Assembly: GCA_015499995.1 (NCBI GenBank)
Contig: JADNRV010000341.1
Span: 1 to 50,599 of the forward strand
Length of the DNA: 50,599 nucleotides
DNA from: Flammula alnicola
Taxonomy: Eukaryota > Basidiomycota > Agaricomycetes > Agaricales > Strophariaceae
Direction of reading: 5' to 3'
The notes below the pieces were generated by a model. The model saw nothing but the letters and a program-made list of their open reading frames with translations, did not search any database and was not told the origin of the DNA. Made by a program: the position numbers and the translations under genes. Shown here piece after piece: positions 12,240 to 26,391 of this stretch. Each line of letters opens with the position of its first letter. The first letter of the stretch is position 1.

Positions 12240-13420
12240 GCGCCTTATCCGGCATATATACCTGAGTATATTTACCTTTGATATTGATTTTGGTATTATA
12301 GAGCTTGAATATTATGTTCACTCCCGCGCCGTTTGCACGAATCCAATCAAATTGATAATTGGAAGATGCGGCATTAATGTAAAGCTTTTTTTTTTTTTTT
12401 TTTTTTTTAATTCCCGTTTATTGTCATTTCAACTGTCGCTATGTAGACACCCCACGGACCGTATCTATGTATACTTACAGTAAGGCTCGGAACTACCCAT
12501 TTCGGGTCTCCTTGACCGCAAAATGAGGATTGCGCGAAAATATGGATAGTATCCCATTTGATTCACTCGTGAATATTGAGACTTGGCGGATCCAGCGATC
12601 ATGATCTTCATGTGTCCCTTCGATCTCCTAATATAGGAAACACAGCCAATGAAAATCATGATGCGCGGCAAGAGCCATGAGTGTGGCACGTCTGAAAAAA
12701 GGCATCGGTCGAGCAGAAGTCGGGAGGTTAAAGAGCCCCTTCGCCAGAGCCGCAACGACCCATGTCGAAAGTCCCACAGTGCGGCAAGGAACTAGTGTTG
12801 TTATTCGCATTGAGACGAAGTAAGATATTGATATTGGGAAAGAACTCACGTATAGAATTCCATCCATCAGTTTGGCCGACTAGAACAATGAAAGTTCGTG
12901 AGAGCTCGGTATATCTGGATTTACTGATTGAGTTTCTTTCACAAGTCAATGGCTTGTTAAAGCGAGTATTGAGGGGGATGCGTCCGCATGTACACGAGTA
13001 ATGACTAGAAAAGTGGCGGTGAGGCCTCACAAGTCAAAATTCTTTGTAGCAGGTAGTAGCCGTCTCGATCGGAAGGTCCTGAGCATAAGGCGAGGATCTT
13101 CATGAGAGATGAATATCACAAGAAAATTATTGAAGGAGATGAATGGGGGGATTGAATCAACAAGGACGCGGCGCGAGAACAATGTCGTGAGGGGAACAAT
13201 GCACGTGTTGAGGTGGCAGCCAAACACGGGCAAATGCGGGCGCGCTTTGATCTGGTTTTGGTACGTTTTGCGATCCTCCTTGAACTCATTCACCACGCAC
13301 TTTCCATCTCGCATCTCCTCGAGGCTTTTATCTCTCAAACTCACCATATCACACAAATTCATATCTCTATCAACCTGCTGACAACCGCGTGCCAGCCAAC
13401 CTGTTGCTCGAATCTGTTAC
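12240..13420. other. Intergenic region, 1.2 kb
   Basis: Downstream of the phosphatase and upstream of the SUN gene. Open frames here (100 codons or fewer, on both strands) overlap one another and show no family. The last 100-200 bp (pyrimidine-rich, 13260-13420) look like the promoter and leader of the SUN gene. Confidence 0.5.
12386..12408 (+). repeat. Poly-T tract (23 T)
   Basis: An uninterrupted run of 23 T about 150 bp after the phosphatase stop codon. It could be a slippage-prone homopolymer or a relic of a reverse-transcribed poly-A tail on the other strand. No retroposon body was recognised beside it. Confidence 0.8.
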
Positions 13421-16400
13421 ATGTCATTTTCGGGCACACCTTTAGGTCAAGGCAGACGTCTCGATCACAGTACTTTTCTCGGTAAACCGACATCAGACGG
13501 TAGTAATTCATTGCCATCGTACGCCTACGGGTCAGTTTAATCTTTTTCTCTCTTCTTTCTGTCCAAAACATCGTTCATGCCTCATCATGCCACATACAGC
13601 GCACCCGCACTCGGTTCCCGCTCCCCCCAAAACCCACGTCTCCTTCGCGTGATAGAAGCAGAGCTCAGGAGAACGATCTCGAAGAAGAGAACGTCCCAGC
13701 GTTAATACGCTTTGCCCGTCTCAAACAACGAGAATCGGCTGCAGAACTTACCTCGCGCCCAGGCGGTCCAAAAATCATCAAGTCACCCCCCAAACCAGAG
13801 AAGTGGAGTGTCAAAGACACCTCCGTCAACATCGCAACCGCATTCACTCAAGCAGCCAACGGCGACATGAGTGCCACCTACAACCACAACAATTCTTGGG
13901 CATCGACCTCCCGTGCCAACCAACCCATACCGCGAAGTACCTCCGTTGAGTACGAGGCCAATGCCACCGGAACTGCCAACCGCAGACTCGCACCTCCTCC
14001 TGACAAACTAGGAAGGGCTCCTACTACCTCGCGGAAGCCGCCCTCAAAATCCACATCATTACTGCACGTGCCCGACTCAGAGGGTGAAGGCGACTCTATG
14101 GGCCTAAACGGTCGTGCCAAAAGCCCTTTCGAACAAGGATTGAACATTGCCAAACAAGCTTTGGGTGCTGCCGCATTTTACGTCCGCCAGCGCTCACATG
14201 ACCCAGAAGATACCTCCAGAGAGCAACCACCCGCGAACAGGCATACCGACGGCAACGAGTCGAGTTACAGCTATACCCGAGAGGAAGAATCATACCAAGC
14301 AGCTCAGAAACGACATCTTAACGCAAACAAGAAAGGTCGCATTTCCGTCGATAACAAGGCTTACAAGCCCACGCATTCCGACGAAGAGGAATCGGAATAT
14401 TCTGATGACGACAAAACGAGAAAGAGGAAGAAAAAGACAAAGAAAGGCGCTGCTGGTGGCCCATTGACAACCCTACCTGTCGTCACCAGCGATAAGAGAA
14501 GGCGGAGGAAGGGCCACGGCTCGAAGGGAAACCTGGGAGGGGGTCCTGATGACGATGTAAGCGATAGTGACGGCGACGACAACGCAGACGTGGATATAGT
14601 AGGTTCCTACATTTATCTGTTGAATTCGGCCTCTAAACTATCCTTAGCTCTCGCAGTCCGCACAGTTACGAACATCCGTTACCCGAACTTCAAATCCACC
14701 CCTTTCCCTTGCATCTGCTTCACGACTCTCGCGCGAACCCCCAGAACATTATATGGACGACTCGATGACATCTGCTAACCAAGGACTCGAATCTATTCCA
14801 GAAATTGCAGAGGAGCTCCTCGCTGTGGAACCCGTTCGACAGTCATCTCAACAACGAAGGGCACGATCGCGTTCGCGGACACCTGCACCGATTTCATCGC
14901 GTTCGCCATCCTTCTCGATAGGTGGCCTTTTAGGCAGCATCGTGCATATTGTCATTAAATTATCCCTTTGGCTCTTCTCCGCCTTCCTCTCGGTCGTTAG
15001 CATGTTTACTTTTTTATTCGGTCAGGTTTTTGGGACGACATTCGATATCATCCTCCGGCGTCCAGCAGGGTGGGCCCGAGGAGCCAGCTCTTTCCTCAAA
15101 TATTTGGTGCCTGCCATGACGATTCTGCTGGCATGGTATGTTCTCCAGGACGCCTCCCTTACACCCTACATCCCTAGCCTATCCTTCCCATCGCGATCGC
15201 CAGTATACCACGCTCCTGAGGTTCCGCCTGCCAACATCGCCGAACTTTCGGAGCGGCTTTTGCGCATCGAGACCGCCCTCTCTGGATTGTCGGCTGATAC
15301 CGAGCGGACAAAGGCAAAGACGGAAGATGGCGTCAGAGGATACTCTGACCTTCTTGGACGTTTGAGCTCGCTGGAGGGACGCCTTTCCATGGAGACGAAG
15401 AAGGTCGTAGACGCCGAAGCGAGAGCGCGAGAAACTGTGAGCAGGACTATCAGTGGTGTCAAGCAGGAAGTAGAGATTCTGCAGTCGCAGCTTGCTGCTC
15501 AGCAGAAACAACACGAACGCGAACAGAGGACGCCCACCGATATCACCGACGAAGATGCACGAGCCAAACTAAAAGCACTGGAAGACCGAGTTGGCGGTGT
15601 AGAAGGAGGCGTCAAGGAGGCGTTGGAGCTTGGCAAGAAAGCTCTTACCGTTGTGCCTCCTCAAGCGGCGCCCGGGCCTGGTGCTGCATGGTGGAACAAG
15701 CTCGCCTCTAGCTCTGGGTCGAAATCCGTCCTGCAAATCAAGTCTGCGGACGGACAAGATGTGTCAGCGCTCATCACACAGCTGGTCGACTCTGCGGTCT
15801 CGAGGATCAACAAGGATGGCATTGCGAAGGCGGACTTTGCGTTGCACTCTGCCGGTGCGCGGGTCATTCCGTCGCTCACCTCGCCCGCCCTCGAGGTCAG
15901 ACCGCGCGGCCTCGGGAACCAGATCCTCGGTCTGTTCACAGGCAAGGGGTACTTTGACTTCCGCCCCCCGATCACGGCGCTGCACCATGAGGAGCACACG
16001 GGGCATTGCTGGCCGTTCGCGGGCGAGCAGGGCCAGCTCGGGGTCATGTTGGTCGCGCCGGCCTATATTGAGGAAGTCACGATCGACCATGTCGCGAAGG
16101 AGGTCGCGTTCGACATGCTCACTGCGCCGCGGAGGATGGAGGTGTGGGGCATGGTCGAAGGCGCGGACAACATGGCGCGCGTGCAGGCGTGGAAGGCGGA
16201 CCGTGCGGCGAGGAAGGAGGCGGGCCAGCAGGGGTCGTCTGAGGATGAGGATGTGCCGTACCCGCTGACGTTGCCCAAGAAGCCTGAGTACATCCGTCTG
16301 GCCAACTTCACCTACGACATCGACGCCCCGAACAATGTGCAGACGTTCCCTGTTGACCCGGAGATTAGGAACCTGGGCGTAGATTTCGGCATCGTGGTGC

Positions 16401-16510
16401 TCCGAGTGCTCGATAACTGGGGCAAACGCGAGTATACGTGCCTCTATCGTTTCCGCGTGCACGGGCAGAAGATGGGTGAGGTTCCTATGCCCCTTTCCGA
16501 GGAATCATAG
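13421..16510 (+). CDS. SUN-domain nuclear envelope protein (Sad1/UNC-84)
   Basis: Model: 13421-13530, 13656-14598, 14657-16510, 968 aa. Residues 1 to about 430 are low-complexity, acidic/basic and probably nucleoplasmic. A hydrophobic block at about 441-476 (SIVHIVIKLSLWLFSAFLS) and another near 500-515 (YLVPAMTILLAWYVL) are the membrane anchor. Residues about 545-690 have coiled-coil character. The C-terminal domain from about 743 (DFALHSAGARVIPSLTSPAL) through GHCWPFAGEQGQLGVML, YIEEVTIDHVAKE and YRFRVHGQ is a SUN domain. SUN proteins span the inner nuclear membrane and bind KASH proteins in the lumen, coupling nucleus, spindle pole body and cytoskeleton. The start of exon 2 is uncertain: a better pyrimidine-rich acceptor at 13599 gives a frame that ends early, so 13655 was chosen. 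The last 600 bp are markedly GC-rich. Confidence 0.88.
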
Positions 16511-16963
16511 GAATCATCGGCGGTGGGCCGAAGCTAGGAAGTTATTCATGACTTAATGACCTTTTTTTATTTCCTGTTCTTGCGATACAAATTATCTCTT
16601 TCTATCTCTTTCTCTTTTCTGTCAATTATTGCGTTATCTCGGTCCTTGTTTCCTCTGATTGTATTGGGCTAGCTCGTCTCTTCTTCACTCTTAATGCACT
16701 GTGCTACCATCATCACATCTTTATCGTATTGCTGTCCTCCCATGCTTACGACTCTCTTTGCCAGATCTACTTACCTATGTAGTCCATCTTATCCCCCCTC
16801 CTTTCGCGACCTATATGCAACGGGGCATACCATGACTCTAGTCTAATTTCAACCATTTGTATCGGCACCGAATGCAATAAATTTCCTGAAACGAACCGTT
16901 ATTTGTGATACAATCTGCGTATCGGATAGCTGGACTTGGAAAGAAGAGTAAGATGGCGAATGC
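16511..16963. other. Convergent intergenic region
   Basis: About 450 bp between the 3' ends of the SUN gene (+) and the FunK1 kinase gene (-). T-rich on the + strand, with no coding signal. Confidence 0.5.
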
Positions 16964-19610
16964 TCAGGATGCTAAGTAATATATCAGGAGTTCAGGGAGA
17001 ATGAAAAGACATGGGGCAAAAAGTGTCGCAACGGCAAGAGGCTGAGCTCTTTTCAAGCTTTTGGCATTTTTTGGCCTTTGTTTTGGCCATTCTAACATAC
17101 TTCTCCCTTCCCGAAATGTGATCGGAGAGAAATAATGTCTGGTGACTTTGTATATCCCAAATAGGTATAGTTCACAATCAACGGAAGGGTATAAAGCGGC
17201 AAGTTCGAGGAGAAAAGAAACATCTCGTTCCACGTATCCGCCTTCAAGGATCTCCGCGACGAATTTTCTTGGCGGATGGCCCAGCCTGAGGAACCTGGGC
17301 GCTTATGTATATCAACAGAAAGATATGCGATATAAACACGTATCACGCACCTCCGGATTAGTATCCCCCCGGAATGCATGCGTTTACCTGGCCAGGCATC
17401 TATTACCCGTATCGTTGATAACGGGGTGTTTGTGGAGAAATTTTTGACCTTCCGAGGATGCGCTGCCAAAGGTACGTCCATAAACGCTTCATTGTCATTT
17501 TCGATGACAAAGTTGAAGATCAGGCGCTGGAAGACCTCGTGTATGTATTCGGGATGGTTGAGATTCTTGTTGTCGACCCAGTAGGGATCAAATATGATAT
17601 GCTCCCCAACCTCCTTCAACAGAGATAGCAATGGAGCGAACTGCGTATGGAGTGCATTATCAGGTAAATCGATCAGGAGAGCACCTCTTGAATCAGAGCC
17701 AGTGACTGCAGTTGTGAGCATGGCCCAAACGTCGGCTGGAATTTCGGAAGTTTCATCAGAGGTGGCTGGTGCTCGTTGTATGGCCCAATAAATAAGAAGC
17801 CAAAGGACCGATTCCGCATCATGCCGGAGCTCGTGACGCCAAAATATTTCTTTTTGTGGCGGTTTGGAATAGACAGCGATGGGTTCATCCGGGCCCTCAA
17901 ATTCTTTAAGACGATCAGGACTATATCGTGACTTGGCTGCCGGCAATAGCGCGGGAATGGGAGGAAAGCCGAAATGGCGAGTGTATGGACGAAGTGGACC
18001 TCCAGCTAAGACAGCACGAGATATAAAGATGGGTGTACCCTGGAAATGGTGAGTGACATATTGAAAGCAACTGATGAATATGCTGAACTTACCGTACGTG
18101 CAACAGATGGCTCCTGCTCCTGGCCAAGGATCTCGGCTCGATTGAAATCAATAAGCAGTGTCTGTGTATCCTGGCGATTGCAGCTATTTATGGGAGTTCA
18201 GCATAACCTTATACCTGACAAAGTCAGCTCTTCTTACTTTGAATCTAACAGATGTCTCATGGAACAAAACGTGTCTGGCGGCACGTTATTTCCACCTTCC
18301 GCGTGGAAATTGCTATCTTGAGGTGCAGGCTTGATCAAGACGTTTCCGTAGCTAATATCACGATGGAGAACTTGACGCTTGCAATAGAGGTATCGAGTAA
18401 CTGCTCAAATGCATGAGAAGCGATATTCCTTTCATTGTGGCGCGGACTCACTTTCGAGGGTGTCATAAATAGCAATGAGGGCTACACGAACGCTGCTGAC
18501 GGTGTCGAGATGGGTTCCATACAAAGACATCAAGATACGGTTTTTGACGCGATCACCACACAACACTGGGTTGCCATTGGTCCAAAGGGGTTTTTCGTGG
18601 TGAACCAAGTCGACCACACCCGGAACAGGCCCATTCGTATGGATGTGTTCCAGAACTTGGCTCTCCGTGAAGCGGGTGTGTTGTCCAGAATACTGGTCCT
18701 TGATTATATGAATATCATGTCCTAATACTTTGGTAGGGAACTCGAGGTTCTTAAATATATGGGATCGGGAACCAAAGGAAGCACTGGCATGATCAATTTG
18801 ATAGCCTTCGCATTTAATGGTCATGGACTCGGGAGAATCGGTGTTTTCTTCAGAATGCTGGGGCTGCCCAATCGTAACGGTGATATCCCAACGAAAATCC
18901 AGGAGATCCTTCCTCCGTTGGATGGTGGGATCGACCATGGTAGGGAGTGGGTCGTGAAGGCGGTCGATGAAGGCACATAGTAAAAAGAAATGTGATTCGT
19001 CTTTCCAAGGAATGGTGGTGAATCGTGCACCTGACGCATCAGTGATGATGAAGGTTATGATTGAATTGCCGACGTAAAGGCCTTGTACAGCGACACGGTC
19101 TGGGCGGGCTTGCAACAAGTAGGTGGTGTATGCAACAGCTTGCTCAATGCCTTCGGTGACGGACGTTCCTTTCGAAACAACTTTCATTGCAGACTCCATT
19201 CCGCTCCAATCAAGGTCTTTTCCTCGGCTAAAGACCTTGAAGTATGCAGCAAGGTCTGGTCTGGCGAGTGTCTTACTCCCCCTGCTGGCGAATGAAAGGA
19301 CCTGAACTATACACAGCATGAGAGAACAATAATTCCTAAAACATTTTCTTAACGTACGATAGTGCCGCCTTTTGCAGAGGAGGCGAGTTATGCTTCGACA
19401 GTAATTAGCGACATTGCTAGCCTTAGCCGCCTTAGCAGGGGGCTGGAATTCGGAAGTGTAGTCGGCTTCGACACAATTCAGCGCAGTCCAAAAATCGCCC
19501 ACGCTGACTCTGGTGGTGTGCTCTGGGACATGGAATGATGGCACATCGGAACGGATATGACTCTCAACATGAAACGATGGAAACGCTTTTACGGGTGATG
19601 AGGACGACAT
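16964..19610 (-). CDS. FunK1-type fungal protein kinase
   Basis: Exons on the - strand: 19610-19358, 19306-18452, 18400-18285, 18170-18093, 18039-17351, 17294-16964; 773 aa in frame. The N-terminal half (YFKVFSRGKDLDWSGMESA, ARPDRVAVQGLYVGN) is the pre-kinase part of FunK1 proteins. Kinase features follow: HIIKDQY (ATP-binding Lys), RFTESQVLEHI (helix C Glu), LHRDISYGNVLI (catalytic Asp near residue 384), LLIDFNRAEI (DFG position reads DFN, metal Asp kept) and RTGTPIFISRAV. FunK1 kinases are expanded in multicellular fungi and roughly resemble CTD-type kinases. Substrates are unknown. The catalytic residues are all present, so it is probably active. The first intron (19307-19357, 51 nt) is a multiple of three and could be read through. 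Intron 18171-18284 uses a weak GTGCCG donor, and the extreme C-terminus is less certain. Confidence 0.82.
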
Positions 19611-20113
19611 GAGAGTAAATCGAAAGTGCCACTCACTACAAATTTGAAATACTATTTCAATTTTCGATCAATTGGGAGCCCCGCGCGATGCTCCGGAGGT
19701 ACAGTCATCCACTAGCAAATGTTAAACGTCAAACGACCACCGAGTGTTACTAACAGCAACTTCATTTATTCTGTGGTTTGGGTAGAATCCTGGGTCAAAA
19801 ATCGGACCAGAATCGCTATATAATCGCAGTTGTAATCGTATCAGAATCGCCAACTTCGACCGTCCCTAATTTTGATGGTCTAAGGTGTCGCTCTCATAAG
19901 GCGACCATGAAGCGAAACACGAGTGAATAAATAAATTCGTGAGTCCCGGCTCCAGTAGATAGGCGTATACTATAGGATGCCTGGTTGATGGACGTGTTGG
20001 CATATATCGGACGAGTAGTCCCTGGCTTTATAAAGCAGATACGGTCAATGGGGAGCAGAGTGGGTATACGCTGTTCAAGAGCTATATAATCCGTCCACTT
20101 GGCTACTCCTGCC
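19611..20113. other. Intergenic region, 0.5 kb
   Basis: Separates the start of the FunK1 kinase gene from the 3' end of the iminopeptidase gene, both on the - strand. It should contain the kinase promoter. No further feature was recognised. Confidence 0.45.
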
Positions 20114-22014
<1,901 letters not shown>

Positions 22015-22481
22015 TGTATAGGGTCTCCTGAACGATAAGGAAGAAGGAAAGCGTGGCAGTCTTCCAAATGAACGGAGGGCCTGAGGAGATCCGAAGCACA
22101 ATGCCATCATCGACCCTTTTCTGGCAAGATCAACCCAGCAAGCCCAAAGGACGTTGTTGCCTATCGGAGCTGATGCCAAACATTATAGATCCAAATGCGG
22201 CAAGGTCAAGTTTATGTTCAACTTCCTCTCTCCTCGCTTGCACCCGCTTCAACGAATTCCTTCTCCCTCTACGCGTCGTAGCTGCTTTCTACGCGCATTT
22301 TGTATTCAATTCACTCATACAACGGTCAGTTCTTTTTAGGATCTCATGTTGACCGTTCTAATGCCTCCCAAGTAGATCTTACGACCATTTCACGTTGCGG
22401 TTGATCACCATCTAGAGCCACCCAAACGCGCATGCCTTTATCTGCATCTCAAATCTAACGGAAATATTATCTATACATATC
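22015..22481. other. Divergent promoter region
   Basis: About 470 bp between the 5' ends of the iminopeptidase (-) and the membrane protein (+), so it should hold both promoters. No strict TATA box was noticed. Short open frames here have no homology. Confidence 0.45.
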
Positions 22482-24478
22482 ATGGCCCGTACTTCCGAGT
22501 CCTCAGAGCCCCAGAGCACCTTGGTTCATTCAAGAAACATTTCAACAGTCTCAAGTGCAACTTTACATACGAGCACCACCCTCCATTCCCAACCATATGA
22601 GCCCCTTCTTCGCCCTACAACTCCTGCCTCTGGAGAATACTATGACGTCGCCTCTCATCAGTCCAGGCACTCTGATCGAATTCTTGCACTCCCTCGATGG
22701 TCGCCGAGCAATGTAATATCCCGCGATCCTTCCATTGTTAAAGAGAAGAAAGAATACACAGAAAGGAAATCCCCGGGGCGTACTACATTGCTGCGGTGGA
22801 GTAAGAATACGCTCCAAACACTCATGGGTAAGTGTATTTACTCGAAATCATGCCACTGAGCATACTGATTTGCTGACCTCCCATCATATTTTAGCTATAT
22901 GGTCGTTATACAGCACCGCCCGATATCTCCTTGCTTTCACCATCTATCAAAGCGTTACAGGACAAGTCATTTCACTTGTGCTAGGAGCTGCTACAGGGCT
23001 CTCTTTTGCTCTTGCGGCGTGCGGATGCATTCTCTCCATGGCCCAAACCACACTTCTCGTCCATGGGATATCCGTGCAAGCCCTCTTGTCTCTCCGCTCA
23101 ACGCTGTACTATTTATCATCATGCTGTCTTCTCGGCCCAAGTGTTGTAAATTTCGTACTCACTTTCCTCTGGAAGAGGACTTCAGATATAGAACTTCAAA
23201 GTCGATATCGATGCAAACTCGACGTTGACCTCGTGTGGTCAATTACGTATTCACTCTGCAACCATAAAAATCGAAATTGGCGTAGTTGGGTTGCTTTATC
23301 TGCATTTCGTCTTCTTGCCACTTTATCTATCATTGTGAGTATCTCCCGTTGAAGTGGTCAAATAATGTGATACTGAAATTTGTGCAGATTGCATTCCATC
23401 TCATTGCATCCTCCTCTCAATTTTTTCCCAGTCGACGGTTCTCAAAACCGCGGTATGCGAAGAGCAAAAAGTCGCATACCCGGCTGGAATCTTGCGAAAC
23501 ACCTCTCATACCAGGGCATTCCCAATCGTCCGTGGTCGTCCCTCAACTAAACCATGACCCCGTTTTGCAGCCTCAAGCTTCGGATTCTACCTTGTCTGCC
23601 AAATCATCTCCTAGAAATCGCCTTCGTAACTCTCGTTCGCGATCATCTGCGTTATCTGAGGATCTCCATCAAAGTAACCCGCTGAGCTACAACAACACAG
23701 ATTTCCTTCCGATGAACGGCGGCGAACCCCATGGAACAGACCACGAACTGAATGGCTTTGTGGACCGCTTCCGTGCCCTGATCTCCCAAATTACGCGAGA
23801 AACGGAAGAAGGTCTGGCATTCGCTCGCTCTGACGGCTCTTCGTCTCATAACACCGCGGATTCTGCATCGCGGAAGGAGTCCCCAGAGTTGGACGTGGAA
23901 GATGGGCATCATCAATATAACTGCGCCAACGACAACGAGGAAGACGACTTTTACTCGGCTTCTCCAGGACGCACCCTCGAAGCGAACGACTATCGGCAGA
24001 TATATCCGGCCGATGAGCATGTTCGCATGATGAATGCCTATGTCAGGCGGATGCCGACCATCGAATCCATGGGCTCGCGCGAGATGAGGAGTAGTCTAGG
24101 GGCATCGAGTTTCAACACGAATCGAGATCGGGAGCGAACTGGAGCCAGCAGGCCACCCACAAGAAACACCTTGCTTTCACAGAAGTCGGGGAATTGATGC
24201 GCAAAGGAGATACGGTGCGGATGGTCGACAACCAGTCGGCGAACGACGACAACTCGGAGGCGTTGGGCGACGTAGGTGACGGTTACGCGTCGACGACGTC
24301 TGGAAGCAAGGATTCGGCGCTCTCGTACCATACGGCGACGACCGGGAGTATGGGCAGCGCGATGTCTTTGACAACCGCTTTGGCTGACGCTACTGCGTCT
24401 CCGCCGCCTATCCCTGCACATCCTTCGCCACTTGGCAGGACAGAGACCAAGCCATCTACAGGAGAAGCGGATTCGTGA
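22482..24478 (+). CDS. Multi-pass membrane protein, function unknown
   Basis: Four exons (22482-22827, 22895-23334, 23388-24108, 24183-24478) give exactly 600 aa. Residues 1-115 are polar and Ser/Thr-rich. Residues about 120-285 hold four or five hydrophobic helices (for example SLVLGAATGLSFALAACGC, LYYLSSCCLLGPSVVNFVL, FRLLATLSIIIAFHLIA), with a hydrophilic loop between the last two. The remaining 310 residues are a long, disordered, Ser-rich and acidic tail that should face the cytosol. The last intron uses a weak GTTTCA donor. Without it the protein stops after SQKSGN, but the downstream frame is coding-like and the joined frame is exact. I recognise no named family. Confidence 0.75.
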
Positions 24479-24931
24479 GCGCTGGTGTTGGTATTATTAA
24501 TTTCCAAGGATAAGATATGCCCTTGAACCGCGTTGAGAAGACGTCAATGAGGGTCTCCTGAGAAATTTGTTAATGTATTGGTTGTCTCAGTAATGCATGG
24601 ATTTCCTGGGCTTTTCAAGTTGTTGGTTCACATCCAACCTTCGTTTATAAAAATGATTGGCCGTGCTAAGTAAACCCAGGCCGCTCATGCACTGGCGCCC
24701 ACTCAGGCTTCCGATTGGCTCGAACATATGAATGATCAAATTGTTCAAATTCCCCAACTTGACGGAGAACCCTGAAGCTCGAAGAGCGCAGGCTAGCGAC
24801 GGTAAGGGTCAACCACTATATAATTGAAATTCCACACTCGCTTATCTGCTTTCTTGCTCTTCTTCGTTGAGCTCAGAGGTCAGCAGAACGGTCGAGGACT
24901 ACTACTATCCCAGGGGAACGTGCAGACCATT
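24479..24931. other. Intergenic region, 0.45 kb
   Basis: Between two + strand genes; probably the terminator of the membrane protein gene and the promoter of the Sec14-like gene. No coding or repeat signal was seen. Confidence 0.45.
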
Positions 24932-26391
24932 ATGGCTTCAACGGCGGTCGAGGACAAGGTCTTCCTGCCATTACACCCACCTCCAACAACCTACAAGAAT
25001 GATCCCCACGCAGTGCTCTCCAATTCGGAACAGACGATGTACGACGAGGTCTTGACGCATTTCACGAAAGGCGATCCAGAATATTCGCTTCCTAATATCG
25101 AGAAGGGCGAGCTTATGGATGAGGAGAAATTCTGGCTTTCTCGCGAATGCATCCTTCGGTAAGTCCTCAGTCCCTCGACGCCATGAAAAAGTTGGCTCAC
25201 GAACGTGCAGGTATCTGCGCGCCTCCAAATGGAAAGTACCAACAGCGATTCAGAGATTGGAGGCCACGCTGAAATGGCGCCGCGAATTTGGGTTGTATGA
25301 CGTTGTCAGCGCTAGCCACGTAGAACCAGAGGTGGGTCCTTTATTTCAAGTCCTCGTCATCTTGACCGAGGAATATCGTGTTCAAATGGCTTACTTTTGT
25401 GCAATGTACATAGGCGGTTACGGGCAAAGAAATTTTGTTCGGCTACGATGTCACTGGAAAGCCCGCTTTCTACATGATTCCTAGTCGTCAAAATACCAAT
25501 GAAGCGACACGTCAAATTCAATTCGCCGTATGGATGCTGGAACGCGGCGTTGACCTCATGGAACCTGGTGTAGAGTAAGTTGTTGATTCATAGTTCCCAA
25601 ACGAATGTGCCAATAATGCCATATTCCATCTATGTAGAAACCTTGCCCTCCTCATCAACTTCGGAGACAGAGGCAAAAATCCATCCATCTCCACCGCCAT
25701 CTCTGTATTGCACATTCTCCAGAACCACTATCCCGAACGCCTCGGTCTCGCGCTGATCATCAACGTCCCGTTCCTCGTCAATGCTTTCTTCAAGGTCGTC
25801 ATGCCCCTCGTCGATCCCATCACGCGCCAAAAAGTCAAGTTCAACCCCGAAATTATTAAGGATGGTCTGTTCACCTCGGACATGGTTATGAAAGAATGGA
25901 ATGGCGACCATCACTTTGAATATAACCACGAGAAGTACTGGCCAGACCTGGTCAGCATGTGTGAGGAGCGCGTTACGGCATGGATGAAGAACTGGCGAGA
26001 GCTTGGAGCCAAGGTTGGCGAAAGCGAGTGGGCTTACAAGAAGGGCGGCGCCCCCAGGGACGAAAACGACACAGCGTCGGACGAGGACAAGAAGGGTGAG
26101 AATGTCACTGTTACAGAGGTTCATGTCGCAACGTCCGAAACTACAGAGAAGGTCGCAATATCTGAAGTGCCCAAGATGCCTGACACTGCGTCTGAGAAGA
26201 TCGTCGAGGCTCCTACCACCGTTGAGACCAAGACAGATACCAGTGCTCTCGCTGGCCATGCGGAAGCCACTTCCTCCCATGCAGGCCCGTCCGTCGCGGC
26301 AATGGTCGGTGCTGGCTCTGTTGCTGTTGATGGCGATGCAGCAGGTGGCGATGCAGCATCAGGAGGAGACGGAGGCGATGGAGGAGAGTAG
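24932..26391 (+). CDS. Sec14-like CRAL-TRIO lipid-transfer protein (PDR16/17-like)
   Basis: Four exons (24932-25158, 25211-25331, 25414-25574, 25638-26391) give 420 aa. The CRAL-TRIO N domain is seen as ILRYLRASKWKVPTAIQRLE and LKWRREFGL. The lipid-binding CRAL-TRIO domain follows: GYDVTGKPAFYMIPSRQNT, LLINFGDRGKNPSISTAISV, LQNHYPERLGLALIINVPFL and FFKVVMPLVDPITRQKVKF. This order and wording resemble yeast Pdr16/Pdr17 rather than Sec14 itself. Such proteins exchange phosphatidylinositol and sterols and help deliver PI to kinases. After about residue 300 there is a disordered Thr/Val/Glu-rich tail ending in Gly/Asp repeats, which is not part of the fold. The ATG at 24932 is the first in frame with family homology. 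Confidence 0.88.

Noticed and set aside
15764..16462. 232-codon open frame antisense to the SUN domain, and a 212-codon frame at 15630-16268 on the + strand
   Set aside because: Both are Arg/His/Leu-rich shadows of the GC-rich SUN coding sequence, with no family and no own promoter.
24194..24478. Separate small gene after the membrane protein
   Set aside because: Splicing 24109-24182 joins it in exact frame to the membrane protein, which makes it the last exon of that gene rather than a gene of its own.
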